DNA of 64,000 bases from Cognatiluteimonas sedimenti (GCF_022808325.1 NZ_JALGCL010000005.1:124001-188000), one strand, 5' to 3'. Shown: positions 1-7,807, counted from the first letter of the stretch. Translations and numbers: made by a program. The notes: a model not told the origin generated them from the sequence alone.

Positions 1-434
1 GCCGCGGCGCGCGCGCGCGCCAGCAGCGCCGCCGTCACCCGCGCACCGGTGCGGTCGCCGCCGGCATGCACGATCCGCGCCACGCCGTGCCCGCCCTCGC
101 GCCCGAGCGCGAGACCGGCCTGGTCGCGGTCGAACGCGACGCCCTGCGCCTGCAGCCAGGCGATCGCCGCCGGCGCCGCCGCGGTCAGCCGCAGCACCAT
201 GCGGATGTCGTTGTGCCAGGCGCCGGCGGCGGCGGTATCGCGTGCGTGCGCCCAGGCGCTGTCGCCGGGCGCCAGCGCCGCGGCGATCCCCCCTTGCGCC
301 AGCAGGCTCGAACCGCCTTCGCCGCTGCGTGCGCGGTTGACCAGCAGCACCGGCGCCGGCGCCGCGGCCAGCGCGGCGCTGAGCCCGGCGATGCCGTGCC
401 CGACCACCACCAAGGGCTGCCGCGGCGCGGCCAC
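1..434 (-). CDS. nadB: L-aspartate oxidase NadB, N-terminal part (cut by window edge)
   Basis: This flavoprotein oxidises L-aspartate to iminoaspartate, the first step of de novo NAD synthesis; NadA next door uses the product. About 144 residues are visible. They open with a Rossmann dinucleotide fold (VVVGHGIAGLSAALA), followed by the GEGGSSLLAQGGIAAAL segment and an EGGHGVARIVHAGGDRTG segment, both typical of aspartate oxidases and fumarate-reductase-type flavoproteins. The start is a GTG whose G is the last base of the nadA TAG stop (TAGTG), which implies translational coupling. The C-terminus lies outside the window. NadB can pass electrons to oxygen or fumarate, which fits an operon that may respond to oxygen (see the Anr-like box at 2116). 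The family call is firm; only the C-terminal helical domain is unseen. Confidence 0.88.
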   Translation of the reverse strand, partial: MAAPRQPLVVVGHGIAGLSAALAAAPAPVLLVNRARSGEGGSSLLAQGGIAAALAPGDSAWAHARDTAAAGAWHNDIRMVLRLTAAAPAAIAWLQAQGVAFDRDQAGLALGREGGHGVARIVHAGGDRTGARVTAALLARARAA

Positions 435-1462
435 TACACCGTTTCCCTGCGTCCCACCGCCAGCATCCGCTCGAGCGCGGCGCGCGCACGCGCGGCGACG
501 TCGGGCGCTATCACGATCTCGTTTTCGAGGTCGCGCAGGCAGTCGAAGATCTTCGGCAGCGTGATCTTCTGCATGTGCGGGCACAGGTTGCAGGGCTTGA
601 TGAATTCCGTCTCCGGGAAGCGCACTCGCAGGTTGTCGGCCATCGAACATTCGGTGACCAGCGCCACCCGCGCCGGGCGCTCGCGTTCCAGCCAGCGGGT
701 CATGCCGCTGGTGGAGCCGACGAAGTCGGCCTCGGCCAGCACCCCCGGGCCGCATTCCGGGTGCGCCAGCACCACCGCGCCGAAGCGCTCGCGCGTATGC
801 CGCGCCTGCTGCGCGGTGAACTGCTCGTGCACCTCGCAGGTGCCATGCCACAGCACCAGTTCAACGCGGGTGCGCCCGGCGACCCACTGCCCCAGGTAGT
901 TGTCGGGCAGGAAGATCACCTTGTCGGCGCCCATCGATTCCACCACCTGCACGGCGTTGGCCGAGGTGCAGCAGGCGTCGGATTCGGCCTTCACCTCCGC
1001 CGAGGTGTTGACGTAGCTGACCACCGGCGCGCCGGGATGCCGCGCGCGCAGCGCGCGCACGTCCGCGGCGGTGATCGAGGATGCCAGCGAGCAGCCGGCC
1101 TCGCGGTCCGGGATCAGCACGGTGCGATGCGGCGCCAGGATCTTGGCGCTCTCGGCCATGAAGTGCACCCCGCACAGCACGATCAGGTCGCTGTCGCAGT
1201 CGGCCGCGGCCTGCGCCAGCGCCAGCGAGTCACCGGTGATGTCGGCCACGCCGTGGAAGATTTCCGGCGACTGGTAGGTGTGGGCCAGCACCAGCGCCCC
1301 GCGCTCGCGCTTGAGCGCGCGGATGGCGTCGATCCACGGCAGGTGCAGCGGCACTTCCAGGCAGGGCATCACCCGCTCCAGGGTGGCGCGCAGCTCCGCA
1401 TGGTCGTCAAGCAGCGTGTCGCGCCATTGCGGTGCCGCCACGGCGGTGTCGGTGCCTGGCAT
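434..1462 (-). CDS. nadA: Quinolinate synthase NadA
   Basis: NadA condenses iminoaspartate with dihydroxyacetone phosphate to quinolinate in the cytoplasm, using one oxygen-sensitive [4Fe-4S] cluster. The protein has 342 residues, normal for the longer NadA form. The three expected cluster cysteines are visible at about C97 (VLCGVHFMAE), C237 (HPECGPG) and C294 (CNLCPHM). The substrate-site segments AHTYQ, YVNTSAEVKAESD and GSTSGM are present. The chosen start gives MPGTDTAV and is preceded by a GAGAGACC ribosome-binding sequence; a longer reading frame extends upstream but lacks family similarity. It overlaps nadB by one base and follows the DGC-domain gene after 61 bp, so one transcript is likely. 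Confidence 0.96.
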   Translation of the reverse strand: MPGTDTAVAAPQWRDTLLDDHAELRATLERVMPCLEVPLHLPWIDAIRALKRERGALVLAHTYQSPEIFHGVADITGDSLALAQAAADCDSDLIVLCGVHFMAESAKILAPHRTVLIPDREAGCSLASSITAADVRALRARHPGAPVVSYVNTSAEVKAESDACCTSANAVQVVESMGADKVIFLPDNYLGQWVAGRTRVELVLWHGTCEVHEQFTAQQARHTRERFGAVVLAHPECGPGVLAEADFVGSTSGMTRWLERERPARVALVTECSMADNLRVRFPETEFIKPCNLCPHMQKITLPKIFDCLRDLENEIVIAPDVAARARAALERMLAVGRRETV

Positions 1463-1523
1463 GTCGGTCTCTCGGGGACGTGGGGGAATGGCGTTGATCG
1501 CCGGTGGCAGGCGGCGCCCGGGC

Positions 1524-1910
1524 TCAGGGATCATCGGCGGCGTTGCGGGGGCGCAGTGCCTGCGCCGCCGGCAGCACGACCTGCGCATACACGCCGGCGG
1601 CCTGCGCCGGGTCGAAGTCCGCGTGCTTGCGCTTGCGCACGCCGTGCTCGGACAGCAGCACGTGGTGGTCGGCGACCACGCCGGCATTGGCCAGGCAGGC
1701 CGACACGCACTTCAGCATGCAACCGTCCAGCGCCAGGATCGGACGCCCGGCCTGCGCGGTGCGCACCAGCCCGGTGACGCCGCCGCCGACGCCGGCGATG
1801 CACGACATCTCGGCCACGCCATCACGATCGAGCCGCAGCGCCAGGTGGTTGGCCATCTGCGCCGCGCTGGAACACCCCGAGCACGAGTACACCAGCGGCA
1901 ACGCACTCAC
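1524..1910 (-). CDS. DGC-domain putative zinc-binding protein
   Basis: A 128-residue cysteine-rich protein of the DGC-domain family, named for its Asp-Gly-Cys motif. Visible family features are the N-terminal CSGCSSAAQ segment at about residues 9-17, the glycine-rich SCIAGVGGGVTGL, and the diagnostic LDGCMLKCVSACL block. The family is thought to bind metal through these cysteines; its biochemical role is unknown. The start is a GTG overlapping the TGA of the upstream small ORF (GTGA), indicating coupled translation. Members of the family are often linked with anaerobic or nitrogen-oxide metabolism. Here the gene precedes nadA/nadB and lies behind an Anr-like box, so a role tied to oxygen status or Fe-S supply is possible but only inferred. 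Confidence 0.8.
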   Translation of the reverse strand: MSALPLVYSCSGCSSAAQMANHLALRLDRDGVAEMSCIAGVGGGVTGLVRTAQAGRPILALDGCMLKCVSACLANAGVVADHHVLLSEHGVRKRKHADFDPAQAAGVYAQVVLPAAQALRPRNAADDP

Positions 1911-2059
1911 GGCGCGGGCGTTTGCGCAGCGTCGGCGCCGGCGCTGTCGTCGGCGTGCGTGTCGCGCGCCGGCAGCTGCCCGTCCAGGCCGGCGGCCTGC
2001 CGGAACTCGGCCACGCCGTTCCAGCACTGCAGCGCGTATTCGAAGGCAAGCTCGGGCAT
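1907..2059 (-). CDS. Small hypothetical protein heading the nad operon
   Basis: A 50-residue ORF, MPELAFEYALQCWNG at the N-terminus and an Ala/Asp/Thr-rich tail, with no recognised family and no membrane segment. It is supported by its four-base GTGA overlap with the following DGC-domain gene and by a GGGGTG ribosome-binding sequence upstream of the ATG. A longer start at 2122 is disfavoured because that ATG lies inside the Anr-like box, which would have to be upstream of the transcript. The protein could be a small regulator or only a leader for the DGC gene. Confidence 0.5.
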   Translation of the reverse strand: MPELAFEYALQCWNGVAEFRQAAGLDGQLPARDTHADDSAGADAAQTPAP

Positions 2060-2115
2060 CGCGGCACCCCGCGGGATTGGGGTTGCCAGCTTGCCGCTGG
2101 CGCCCGCGCGCGGCC

Positions 2116-2129
2116 CTGACATGGGTCAA
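2116..2129 (-). promoter_or_regulatory. Anr/FNR-type box upstream of the small ORF-DGC-nadAB operon
   Basis: Read on the minus strand the site is TTGAC-CCAT-GTCAG, matching the FNR/Anr consensus TTGAY-N4-RTCAA at all but the last base. Its centre is about 63 bp before the ATG at 2059, compatible with a class II activator site at -41.5. A second, better site (2223-2236) serves the divergent gene. The assignment comes from motif match and position only. Confidence 0.5.
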
Positions 2130-2222
2130 GCGCGGGCCGGGCCTGGTCGATCAGCCGGTCTGTTCGCGCGAGGCCCGCCCAATCCCGGGCCAGGGCTGCA
2201 TTGAACTGCCCCGCCAGCCCCG

Positions 2223-2236
2223 TTGATCGGGGTCAA
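2223..2236 (+). promoter_or_regulatory. Anr/FNR box upstream of the universal stress protein gene
   Basis: TTGAT-CGGG-GTCAA is a full match to TTGAY-N4-RTCAA. The centre is about 61 bp before the usp start codon, leaving room for a transcript start about 41 bp downstream of the box. Tandem universal stress proteins are known Anr targets in Pseudomonas, so this pairing of site and gene is expected. No regulator gene is present in the window. Confidence 0.65.
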
Positions 2237-2290
2237 GCTGCAGCCGCGCCGCTTGCGGGATACTGGGCCATCGCACACGGGAGCGTCGCC

Positions 2291-3127
2291 ATGGTGCCCA
2301 GGGACCTGGTCGTGTTTCTCGAAGAGCGCCAGCCATGGTCCGGACGGCTCGCGTTCGCGGCCAGCCTGGCGCGCCACTGGCAGGCGCACCTGATCGCCAC
2401 CTACGTCGCCCATCCGCTGGCGCTGGATCCGCATGCCGGATTCGCCATCGGCCCGGCGCTGGCGCAAGTCATCGCCGACCGCGATGCCGCCTCCGCGGCG
2501 GCGCAGGAAGACGCACGCGCTGCCTTCGCCGGCCTCACCGAGCGCCGCAGCTTCAGCGCCGAATGGCGGGTGGCGCGCGACGACACCGGCGAAGCGTTGA
2601 TGCTGCACGCGCGCCACGCCGCGCTGGCGATCATGGGGCCGCCGTATCGCCAGCGTCCTGAACCCTCGGCGCTGGGCATGGCCGAGCAGATGATCCTGGC
2701 CTGCGGCCGCCCTTGCCTGCTGCTGCCGGACGCCTGGCCCGGCGATCGCCTGCCGCGGCGCATCGTCGCCGGCTGGAACGGCAGCCGCGAAGCCACCCGT
2801 GCCATCGCCGATGCGATGCCGCTGCTGGCCGAAGCCGGGTCCGTGCACCTGGTGGTCGTGCCCGAAGCCGGAACCGTGGTGCCGCACGGCGCCGAACCCG
2901 GCGCCGACATGGCCACCCACCTGGCGCGCCACGGCGTGCCGGTCACGCTCGAGCAATGCCGCGGCGACGACGCCGGCGCGGCGCTGCTGGCGCGCTGCGC
3001 CGCGCTGGACGCCGACCTGCTGGTGATGGGCGCGAAGGGCCGCTCGCGGATCAGCGAAGTCGTGTTCGGCGGGGCCACCCGCACGGTGCTGGCGCAGGTG
3101 TCGCTGCCGGTGCTGCTGTCGAGCTGA
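2291..3127 (+). CDS. Universal stress protein, tandem UspA domains
   Basis: A 278-residue cytoplasmic protein with two UspA-type alpha/beta domains, about residues 1-140 and 152-278. The second domain carries the nucleotide-binding pattern G-x2-G-x9-G-(S/T) in GAKGRSRISEVVFGGAT near the C-terminus; the corresponding region of the first domain is degenerate (GPPYRQRPEPSALG). Tandem Usp proteins of this size help survival under oxygen or energy limitation. The ATG at 2291 is chosen because it follows a GGGAG ribosome-binding sequence and because an upstream extension would read through the Anr box. It is divergent from the nad operon. Confidence 0.9.
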   Translation: MVPRDLVVFLEERQPWSGRLAFAASLARHWQAHLIATYVAHPLALDPHAGFAIGPALAQVIADRDAASAAAQEDARAAFAGLTERRSFSAEWRVARDDTGEALMLHARHAALAIMGPPYRQRPEPSALGMAEQMILACGRPCLLLPDAWPGDRLPRRIVAGWNGSREATRAIADAMPLLAEAGSVHLVVVPEAGTVVPHGAEPGADMATHLARHGVPVTLEQCRGDDAGAALLARCAALDADLLVMGAKGRSRISEVVFGGATRTVLAQVSLPVLLSS

Positions 3128-3238
3128 GCGAGGCGGTCGCGCCAGCGCCGCGCCGCCCTGCAGGCCGGGCAGGCAGGAGGCACGACCGCACGCATCGTTG
3201 CGGATTCACCCCGGCTTGCCGCCCGGTCCGCGATCCTC

Positions 3239-4321
3239 GTGCCGATGACCAGCCCCGGCTCTTCCAGTTTCCGGGCTTCCGACGAAGCCACGATCGATGA
3301 CCAGGCCGAGCTGGGGCTCCTGAAGGCGGAGCTTGCCGCGGTGCAGGCCGAGCTGCGCGCGTCCCGCGAGGCGCAGGAACGCAACCACAGTGCCTTGTGC
3401 GCGATCGCCGACGGCATCGCCATCGTGGATACCGCCGGATGCGTCACTTGCCTCAATCCGGTGGCGTCCCACCTCACCGGTTGGCGGGAAGAGGCCTGTC
3501 TGGGCCGGCCGCTGGGCAACGTGGTGCAGTTCACCGACCACCACGGCCGCTCGATCGACGTGTTGGCCGAGGGTTTCTCCAGCGACCTGGAGGCCAGCGT
3601 GTCCCTGGTCCGCCGCGACGGCCATTGCATCCTGGTCGACGGCGCGGTGTCGCCGGTGGAGGGCCGCGACAAGCGCCCGCTCGGGGCGGTGGTCACGTTC
3701 CGCAACGTGACCGCCTCCACCCGCATGGCGCGCGAACTGGCCTACCACGCCAACCACGACCCCCTGACCGGGTTGCAGAACCGGCGCGCCTTCCGCGCGC
3801 AGCTGCAGCGCGCGATCGGCAACGCCGGCAAGTTCCACAATGGCAATGCCCTGCTGTACCTGGACCTGGACCGGTTCAAGGCGGTCAACGATGGCGGCGG
3901 CCACCGCGCCGGCGACGAGTTGCTGCGGCGGCTGGCCGTGCTCGTGCGCAAGCAGCTGCGCGAGCACGACACCGTCGCCCGCCTGGGCGGCGACGAGTTC
4001 GCCGTCCTGCTTGAGAACTGCACCGCGAAGGGCGCCGCCCACGTGGCGGGGAAGATCCGCGACGCGGTGGCCGCGCTGGCCTTTTCCTGGGGCGGGCGCG
4101 AATTCCGCATCGGCGCCAGCATCGGCCTGGTCACGTTCGACGACGGCAACCGGACCGTCGAGCAACTCATGGCGACCGCCGACAGCTTGTGTTACGCCGC
4201 CAAGGATGCCGGACGCGACCGCGTGGCCATCCACGACCCGGCAGGCCCGCGTACCCTGCCGGGCGCGCACGCGGCGTCCAGCCGCCGCGACGGCCGCAGG
4301 CAGGACGTCGCGGGCGCCTGA
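3239..4321 (+). CDS. PAS-GGDEF diguanylate cyclase
   Basis: A 360-residue soluble sensor that would make cyclic di-GMP from two GTP. An N-terminal helix, probably a coiled coil (residues about 20-50), is followed by a PAS domain (about 50-160) and a GGDEF domain (about 165-330). The active-site motif GGDEF is intact at residues 250-254. The inhibitory I-site RxxD (REHD) lies five residues before it, so product feedback inhibition is likely. No EAL or HD-GYP domain follows. The start is a GTG (3239) or the ATG two codons later; neither has a strong ribosome-binding site. It stands alone behind usp with 111 bp between them. Confidence 0.92.
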   Translation: MPMTSPGSSSFRASDEATIDDQAELGLLKAELAAVQAELRASREAQERNHSALCAIADGIAIVDTAGCVTCLNPVASHLTGWREEACLGRPLGNVVQFTDHHGRSIDVLAEGFSSDLEASVSLVRRDGHCILVDGAVSPVEGRDKRPLGAVVTFRNVTASTRMARELAYHANHDPLTGLQNRRAFRAQLQRAIGNAGKFHNGNALLYLDLDRFKAVNDGGGHRAGDELLRRLAVLVRKQLREHDTVARLGGDEFAVLLENCTAKGAAHVAGKIRDAVAALAFSWGGREFRIGASIGLVTFDDGNRTVEQLMATADSLCYAAKDAGRDRVAIHDPAGPRTLPGAHAASSRRDGRRQDVAGA

Positions 4322-4480
4322 GTGCGGCGACGGCGCGCGCGCCGGTGCCACCGGCGATGCTCGCGCTTGCGGCGGGCATCGTCGGCCACCGCCCGACGCG
4401 GTTCCACTTCCACATCCACCATCCGCGCGGGCGCATTGCGGTTGCATGCCCTTCACGCGCGATCGCATGGAATCGACTGC

Positions 4481-4960
4481 ATGCGCAACGCCCTGCCGAT
4501 CCTGATCGTGCTCGCGCTCGCCAGCTGCGCGCAGCCGGTGCGTACCCCGCCGCCCTCGGCGCAGGCGCCCGTCACCGACACCACGCCCTTGCGCTTCACC
4601 GTCCAGGCGAGCAGGAACGACGCCTGGAACGCCATCGGCCAGATCCTGGTGCGCACGCCCGGCGTCCGCTACGACGGCCGCGCGCAGATGCTCGGCCTCA
4701 ACGCAGTCCGCTATCGCGGCGAAGCGCTGATGCTGCTGGCGCGGGCGCTGCCGTTGTCGCACACCATCAAGACGCTCACCACCGAGGTGAGCGTCACCAC
4801 CACCCACGGCAAGCCGATGCACAGCGACAATGCGGCGGAGTTGCTGGCGTTGCTTGCACGGCAATTGCCGGCGGAGATCGAAAGTGTCAAGGCAGGCCTG
4901 GCCGCGCAGCAGAAGACGAAACAGAAGACCGGCACGGGAAAGAAGGAGCGCAAGATGTGA
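4481..4960 (+). CDS. Small lipoprotein of unknown function
   Basis: A 159-residue protein with a lipoprotein signal: a hydrophobic run (PILIVLALAS) and a lipobox LASC with the lipidated cysteine at about residue 16. The mature part has a globular region with the VQASRNDAWNAIGQIL and LTTEVSVTTTHGKP segments and a strongly basic Lys-rich C-terminus. I do not recognise a named family. The start chosen gives the complete signal peptide; a longer frame upstream does not. The next gene follows after 99 bp with no obvious terminator. Confidence 0.72.
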   Translation: MRNALPILIVLALASCAQPVRTPPPSAQAPVTDTTPLRFTVQASRNDAWNAIGQILVRTPGVRYDGRAQMLGLNAVRYRGEALMLLARALPLSHTIKTLTTEVSVTTTHGKPMHSDNAAELLALLARQLPAEIESVKAGLAAQQKTKQKTGTGKKERKM

Positions 4961-5059
4961 CGCTGCCTGCGCTGGTCGTCCTAACGCTCGGCCCTGGCGT
5001 CCACGCGAAGGCAGCGCAACCTGCACGCTCGATCCCGCCCGCGACACCGAAGGAGCCCG

Positions 5060-5386
5060 ATGAGCCAGCACGATGCGTCCTACCAGGCAGCAGCACCGGA
5101 GCCGGCGGCGGTGGCCGCGAGGCCCGGCTTGCTCCTGCTCGATTTCGGCACCGACTGGTGCGGCCACTGCATGGCCGCGCGCGCGGCGGTCGACGACTGG
5201 GTCCATGCCCATGCCGGCATCGACCACCTGCGCGTGGAGGATGGCCGCGGTCGCCCGCTCGGACGTGCCTACCGGGTCAAACTGTGGCCGACGCTGGTGC
5301 TGCTGCGCGACGGCGAAGAGATCGCGCGCGCGGTGCGGCCGCGCGCGGCGCCCGACTTCGAGCCGCTGGACGCGGCATTGCGCTAG
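5060..5386 (+). CDS. Thioredoxin-fold protein with CGHC active site
   Basis: A 108-residue thioredoxin-like protein. The redox motif is WCGHC (residues 33-37), the CGHC form seen in protein disulfide isomerases and many short bacterial thioredoxin-like proteins, instead of the CGPC of thioredoxin. The cis-proline loop is seen in LWPTLVLL. There is no signal peptide or membrane segment, so it is probably cytoplasmic. The ATG follows a GGAG ribosome-binding site. A reductant or peroxide role is plausible; the substrate is unknown. Confidence 0.85.
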   Translation: MSQHDASYQAAAPEPAAVAARPGLLLLDFGTDWCGHCMAARAAVDDWVHAHAGIDHLRVEDGRGRPLGRAYRVKLWPTLVLLRDGEEIARAVRPRAAPDFEPLDAALR

Positions 5387-5470
5387 CAGCACGGCCTCCG
5401 CCAGTGCGCAGGACTTCCGCCGCGTGAATGCGATTCCCGGCCACGGCAGCGTGCGGATTGCGATTGCGCG

Positions 5471-5748
5471 TTAGTTGCCGCCGCCGCCCTTGGCTTGGCC
5501 CGGCGATGGCTGCACCACGTTCAAGGCCTGGGTGCGTTCAACCAGGTCGGCGAGGAAGCGGCGTGCGCGCGCCATGCTGGCTGCGGCTCGTCTTCCACCA
5601 GGTAGGCATTGAGCATCAGCAGCTTGCCGTTGAGCAGCAGCGCGGCGCCGGCGCAATCCACCACAAGCTGCACCGGCGGGCCGTTGATGACGCCCGTGAT
5701 CGGCAGGCGGACGGCGAAGCGGACCACGCCGCCATCCTGCGAATTCAA
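5471..5748 (-). pseudogene. Frameshifted 3' remnant of an unidentified gene
   Basis: Two overlapping minus-strand frames make sense only together. One frame gives QDGGVVRFAVRLPITGV, then a segment ending LNAYLVEDEPQ. The neighbouring frame then gives SMARARRFLADLVERTQALN and ends GQAKGGGGN before a stop. Joining them near 5575-5582 by one frameshift produces a plausible continuous C-terminal domain. The 5' end is missing: the first frame meets a stop at about 5761 and has no ribosome-binding site. I do not recognise the family. It could be a true decayed gene or a sequencing error at the shift, but the missing N-terminus favours decay. Confidence 0.5.
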
Positions 5749-5798
5749 GGGTGGTGAACCTCACCCCGCTTTTTCCTGCATCCTTCAGGAATGCCTGC

Positions 5799-6593
5799 TT
5801 AGTTGGCGTCCGCGCCTGCTGCCGCCGCCCCGGCCCCCGCTTTCGCCTCCAGCGAGGTGCGCAATTGGGAGATTTCATCGGCAAGCCGCGCGACTTCATT
5901 CGCGCGCAGCTGACCGGTCTCGACGTCGCGCCCGACGAAAAAGCTCGCGAGAAGCGCGGTGACGTAGCCGAACACGGCAAAGGCATACAGGGAAAGCAGG
6001 ATGCACAGCACGCGGCCTGCAGCGGTCTCCGGCCAGTAGGCGGACCCCATGGTGGTCATGATCATCCCCGTCCACCACAGCGCATCGGCAAACCCGTCGA
6101 AGCCCCGCTCGCCCGCGGGGTCGTTTTCGAATGCATACATGCCCGCCGCACCCGCCACCGTCACCAGCAGGGTCAGCACCACGACGTACGGCGCGCCGCG
6201 CCGGCCCAGCGTGTGTCCCAGCGCGCGCATCCCGCGATTCAAGGAACTGACGATCCGCACCACTCGAGCCCCGCGAGCCAGCCGCGCGGCGCGGGCCAGG
6301 CGCAGTACGCGCACCATGCGCAGCATGCGTAGCGCCGGTGCCAGCAGGGCGACAGCCTTCAACCAGTTCCTGCGGACATAGCTCCATTTGCGTGGTGCAA
6401 GCACGTAACCCACCACGAACTCGACGACGAAAGCCGCCCAGATCGCCGAGCCTGCAATCTCCATCCAGCGCCGGCCGCCCCAGACCGCTTCCACGATGAA
6501 AAGCGCCAGCCAGACAAAGGCCAGCACGATCATCGGCAATTCAAGGCGCGCCTGGAAACGCAGCAGGGTGGTATAGCGACCACGCGTGTTCAC
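5799..6593 (-). CDS. Voltage-gated-channel-like ion transporter with atypical filter
   Basis: A 264-residue inner-membrane protein of the voltage-gated cation channel superfamily. Membrane segments are seen at about 21-37 and 46-65, an arginine-rich S4-like helix at 88-113 (about eight Arg in regular spacing), a further segment at 136-154, a pore loop at 168-190 and an S6-like segment at 195-220. A short coiled coil (about 228-252) could drive tetramer formation. The filter region reads TTMGSAYWP (residues 180-188) instead of the potassium signature TVGYG, so selectivity is uncertain. The Ala/Gly-rich tail looks disordered. The start follows directly from the complete first helix. Confidence 0.8.
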   Translation of the reverse strand: MNTRGRYTTLLRFQARLELPMIVLAFVWLALFIVEAVWGGRRWMEIAGSAIWAAFVVEFVVGYVLAPRKWSYVRRNWLKAVALLAPALRMLRMVRVLRLARAARLARGARVVRIVSSLNRGMRALGHTLGRRGAPYVVVLTLLVTVAGAAGMYAFENDPAGERGFDGFADALWWTGMIMTTMGSAYWPETAAGRVLCILLSLYAFAVFGYVTALLASFFVGRDVETGQLRANEVARLADEISQLRTSLEAKAGAGAAAAGADAN

Positions 6594-6863
6594 GCGGCGA
6601 CTTCCTCAGGTGTCGGAGATGCGGCCGCCCGCGCCGTGGGCATGCGGACCGGGACGTCGGCGGTTGAAGTCCCGATGTCCGGATCCGCTCTTGCTCTTGG
6701 GGGCAAGACTACCCTACGACGTCGTGCGTCGATGGAGCGTCATCTTTCAAACGGAACTGCCTTCTGGTCCATTTCCTGGACCCGATGGGATTCGCCCGGG
6801 GATGCGCACGGGCGCACGGGGATGATCAGTTGCCGGTCGTGGAGCGTTCGCCGGGCAGCGATG

Positions 6864-7652
6864 TCACCCGCACTTCGAATACCCGCAATTCAAGCAGGTA
6901 GCGCACCCGTCCATGATCACCACCGCCTTGTTGCTGCACTTGTGGCACATGGTGGCGCTGGGCGGGAACGACGCGCCGTCGCCGGTGACCTCGATGTCTT
7001 CCTCGTGCGCGGGGGCGACCAGGGCGCCGCCCATCTCGCCGGCGACGCTTATTTCAGCGTTTTTTTTTGAGCGTTCCTCGAACGCGCGGCGCTTCTCGGC
7101 GATCAGCGCGCGGCGCTCCGGGCTCATCTCCGGGTCGTGGATCATGCCGATCGACTTGAGGTGGTCCTCGACGATCATGCCCAGCTCGGCCACCAGCGAG
7201 GGCATGTACACGCCGCCGGCCTTGAAGTAGCCGCCCTTGGGGTCGAACACGGCCTTCATCTCCTCCACCAGGAAGGTGACGTCGCCGCCCTTGCGGAACA
7301 CCGCGGACATGATCCGGGTGAGCGCGACGATCCACTGGAAGTGGTCCATCGACTTGGAATTGATGAAGATCTCGAACGGGCGCCGCTGCTCGTGCTCGCT
7401 GCCGGCGTTGAGCACGATGTCGTTGATGGTCACGTACATGGCGTGCTCCACCAGCGGCGACTTGATCTTGTAGGTGCTGCCGATCAGCACTTCCGGGCGC
7501 TCGATGCGCTCGTGCATCTGGATCACGTCGGCGGTGGGCAGTTCGGCCTCCGCCACGGCACGCGGGACCGCGTCCGCCTGCACGGCTTTTGCCTTGTCTT
7601 CGGGGGTGACGACGGCGTAGCCCTTGATTTTCTTGTCGATCTTGACGGCCAT
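6864..7652 (-). CDS. nrdJ: Class II ribonucleotide reductase small part NrdJb
   Basis: A 262-residue protein matching the detached C-terminal part of adenosylcobalamin-dependent ribonucleotide reductase found as NrdJb in split systems such as that of Pseudomonas. The middle carries the TSCPD-type region (INDIVLNAGSEHEQRRPFEIFINSK is shortened here to its start INDIVLNAGS). The last 30 residues hold the cysteines CHKC (236-239), CATC (250-253), C256 and C261, which would relay electrons from thioredoxin or glutaredoxin to the catalytic subunit. It works with NrdJa encoded at 8686-10869 on the same strand, but a histone-like gene lies between them. No membrane or signal segment. Confidence 0.85.
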   Translation of the reverse strand: MAVKIDKKIKGYAVVTPEDKAKAVQADAVPRAVAEAELPTADVIQMHERIERPEVLIGSTYKIKSPLVEHAMYVTINDIVLNAGSEHEQRRPFEIFINSKSMDHFQWIVALTRIMSAVFRKGGDVTFLVEEMKAVFDPKGGYFKAGGVYMPSLVAELGMIVEDHLKSIGMIHDPEMSPERRALIAEKRRAFEERSKKNAEISVAGEMGGALVAPAHEEDIEVTGDGASFPPSATMCHKCSNKAVVIMDGCATCLNCGYSKCG

Positions 7653-7750
7653 GAGTGTTCCTGGAAACGGTTGTCGCGCAAGTGGTGCCAGTGGTTTCGG
7701 TGTTGCGGGCTTGCCGGTGGGCGCGGGGATGACGGCCTGCCCCGTACCCT

Positions 7751-7799
7751 GCTTCGCCGTGCGAAGCGGCCCCTCGCCCCGCGTCGGCGGGGCGAGGGG
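7751..7799. repeat. Double-hairpin dispersed repeat, copy 1
   Basis: Two perfect hairpins stand side by side: GCTTCGC-cgt-GCGAAGC (7751-7767) and a 13-bp stem, CCCCTCGCCCCGC with a GTCG loop (7770-7799). A related pair, in the opposite orientation, lies at 58063-58108. The element begins 9 bp after the stop of the H1-like gene and might shield or terminate its transcript, but there is no T-run in either direction. Confidence 0.7.
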
Positions 7800-7807
7800 A
7801 TAGCGCC

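Noticed and set aside
575-1777. A 400-residue plus-strand frame opposite nadA
   Set aside because: It is a shadow with His/Arg/Gln-rich composition; nadA on the other strand is unmistakable.
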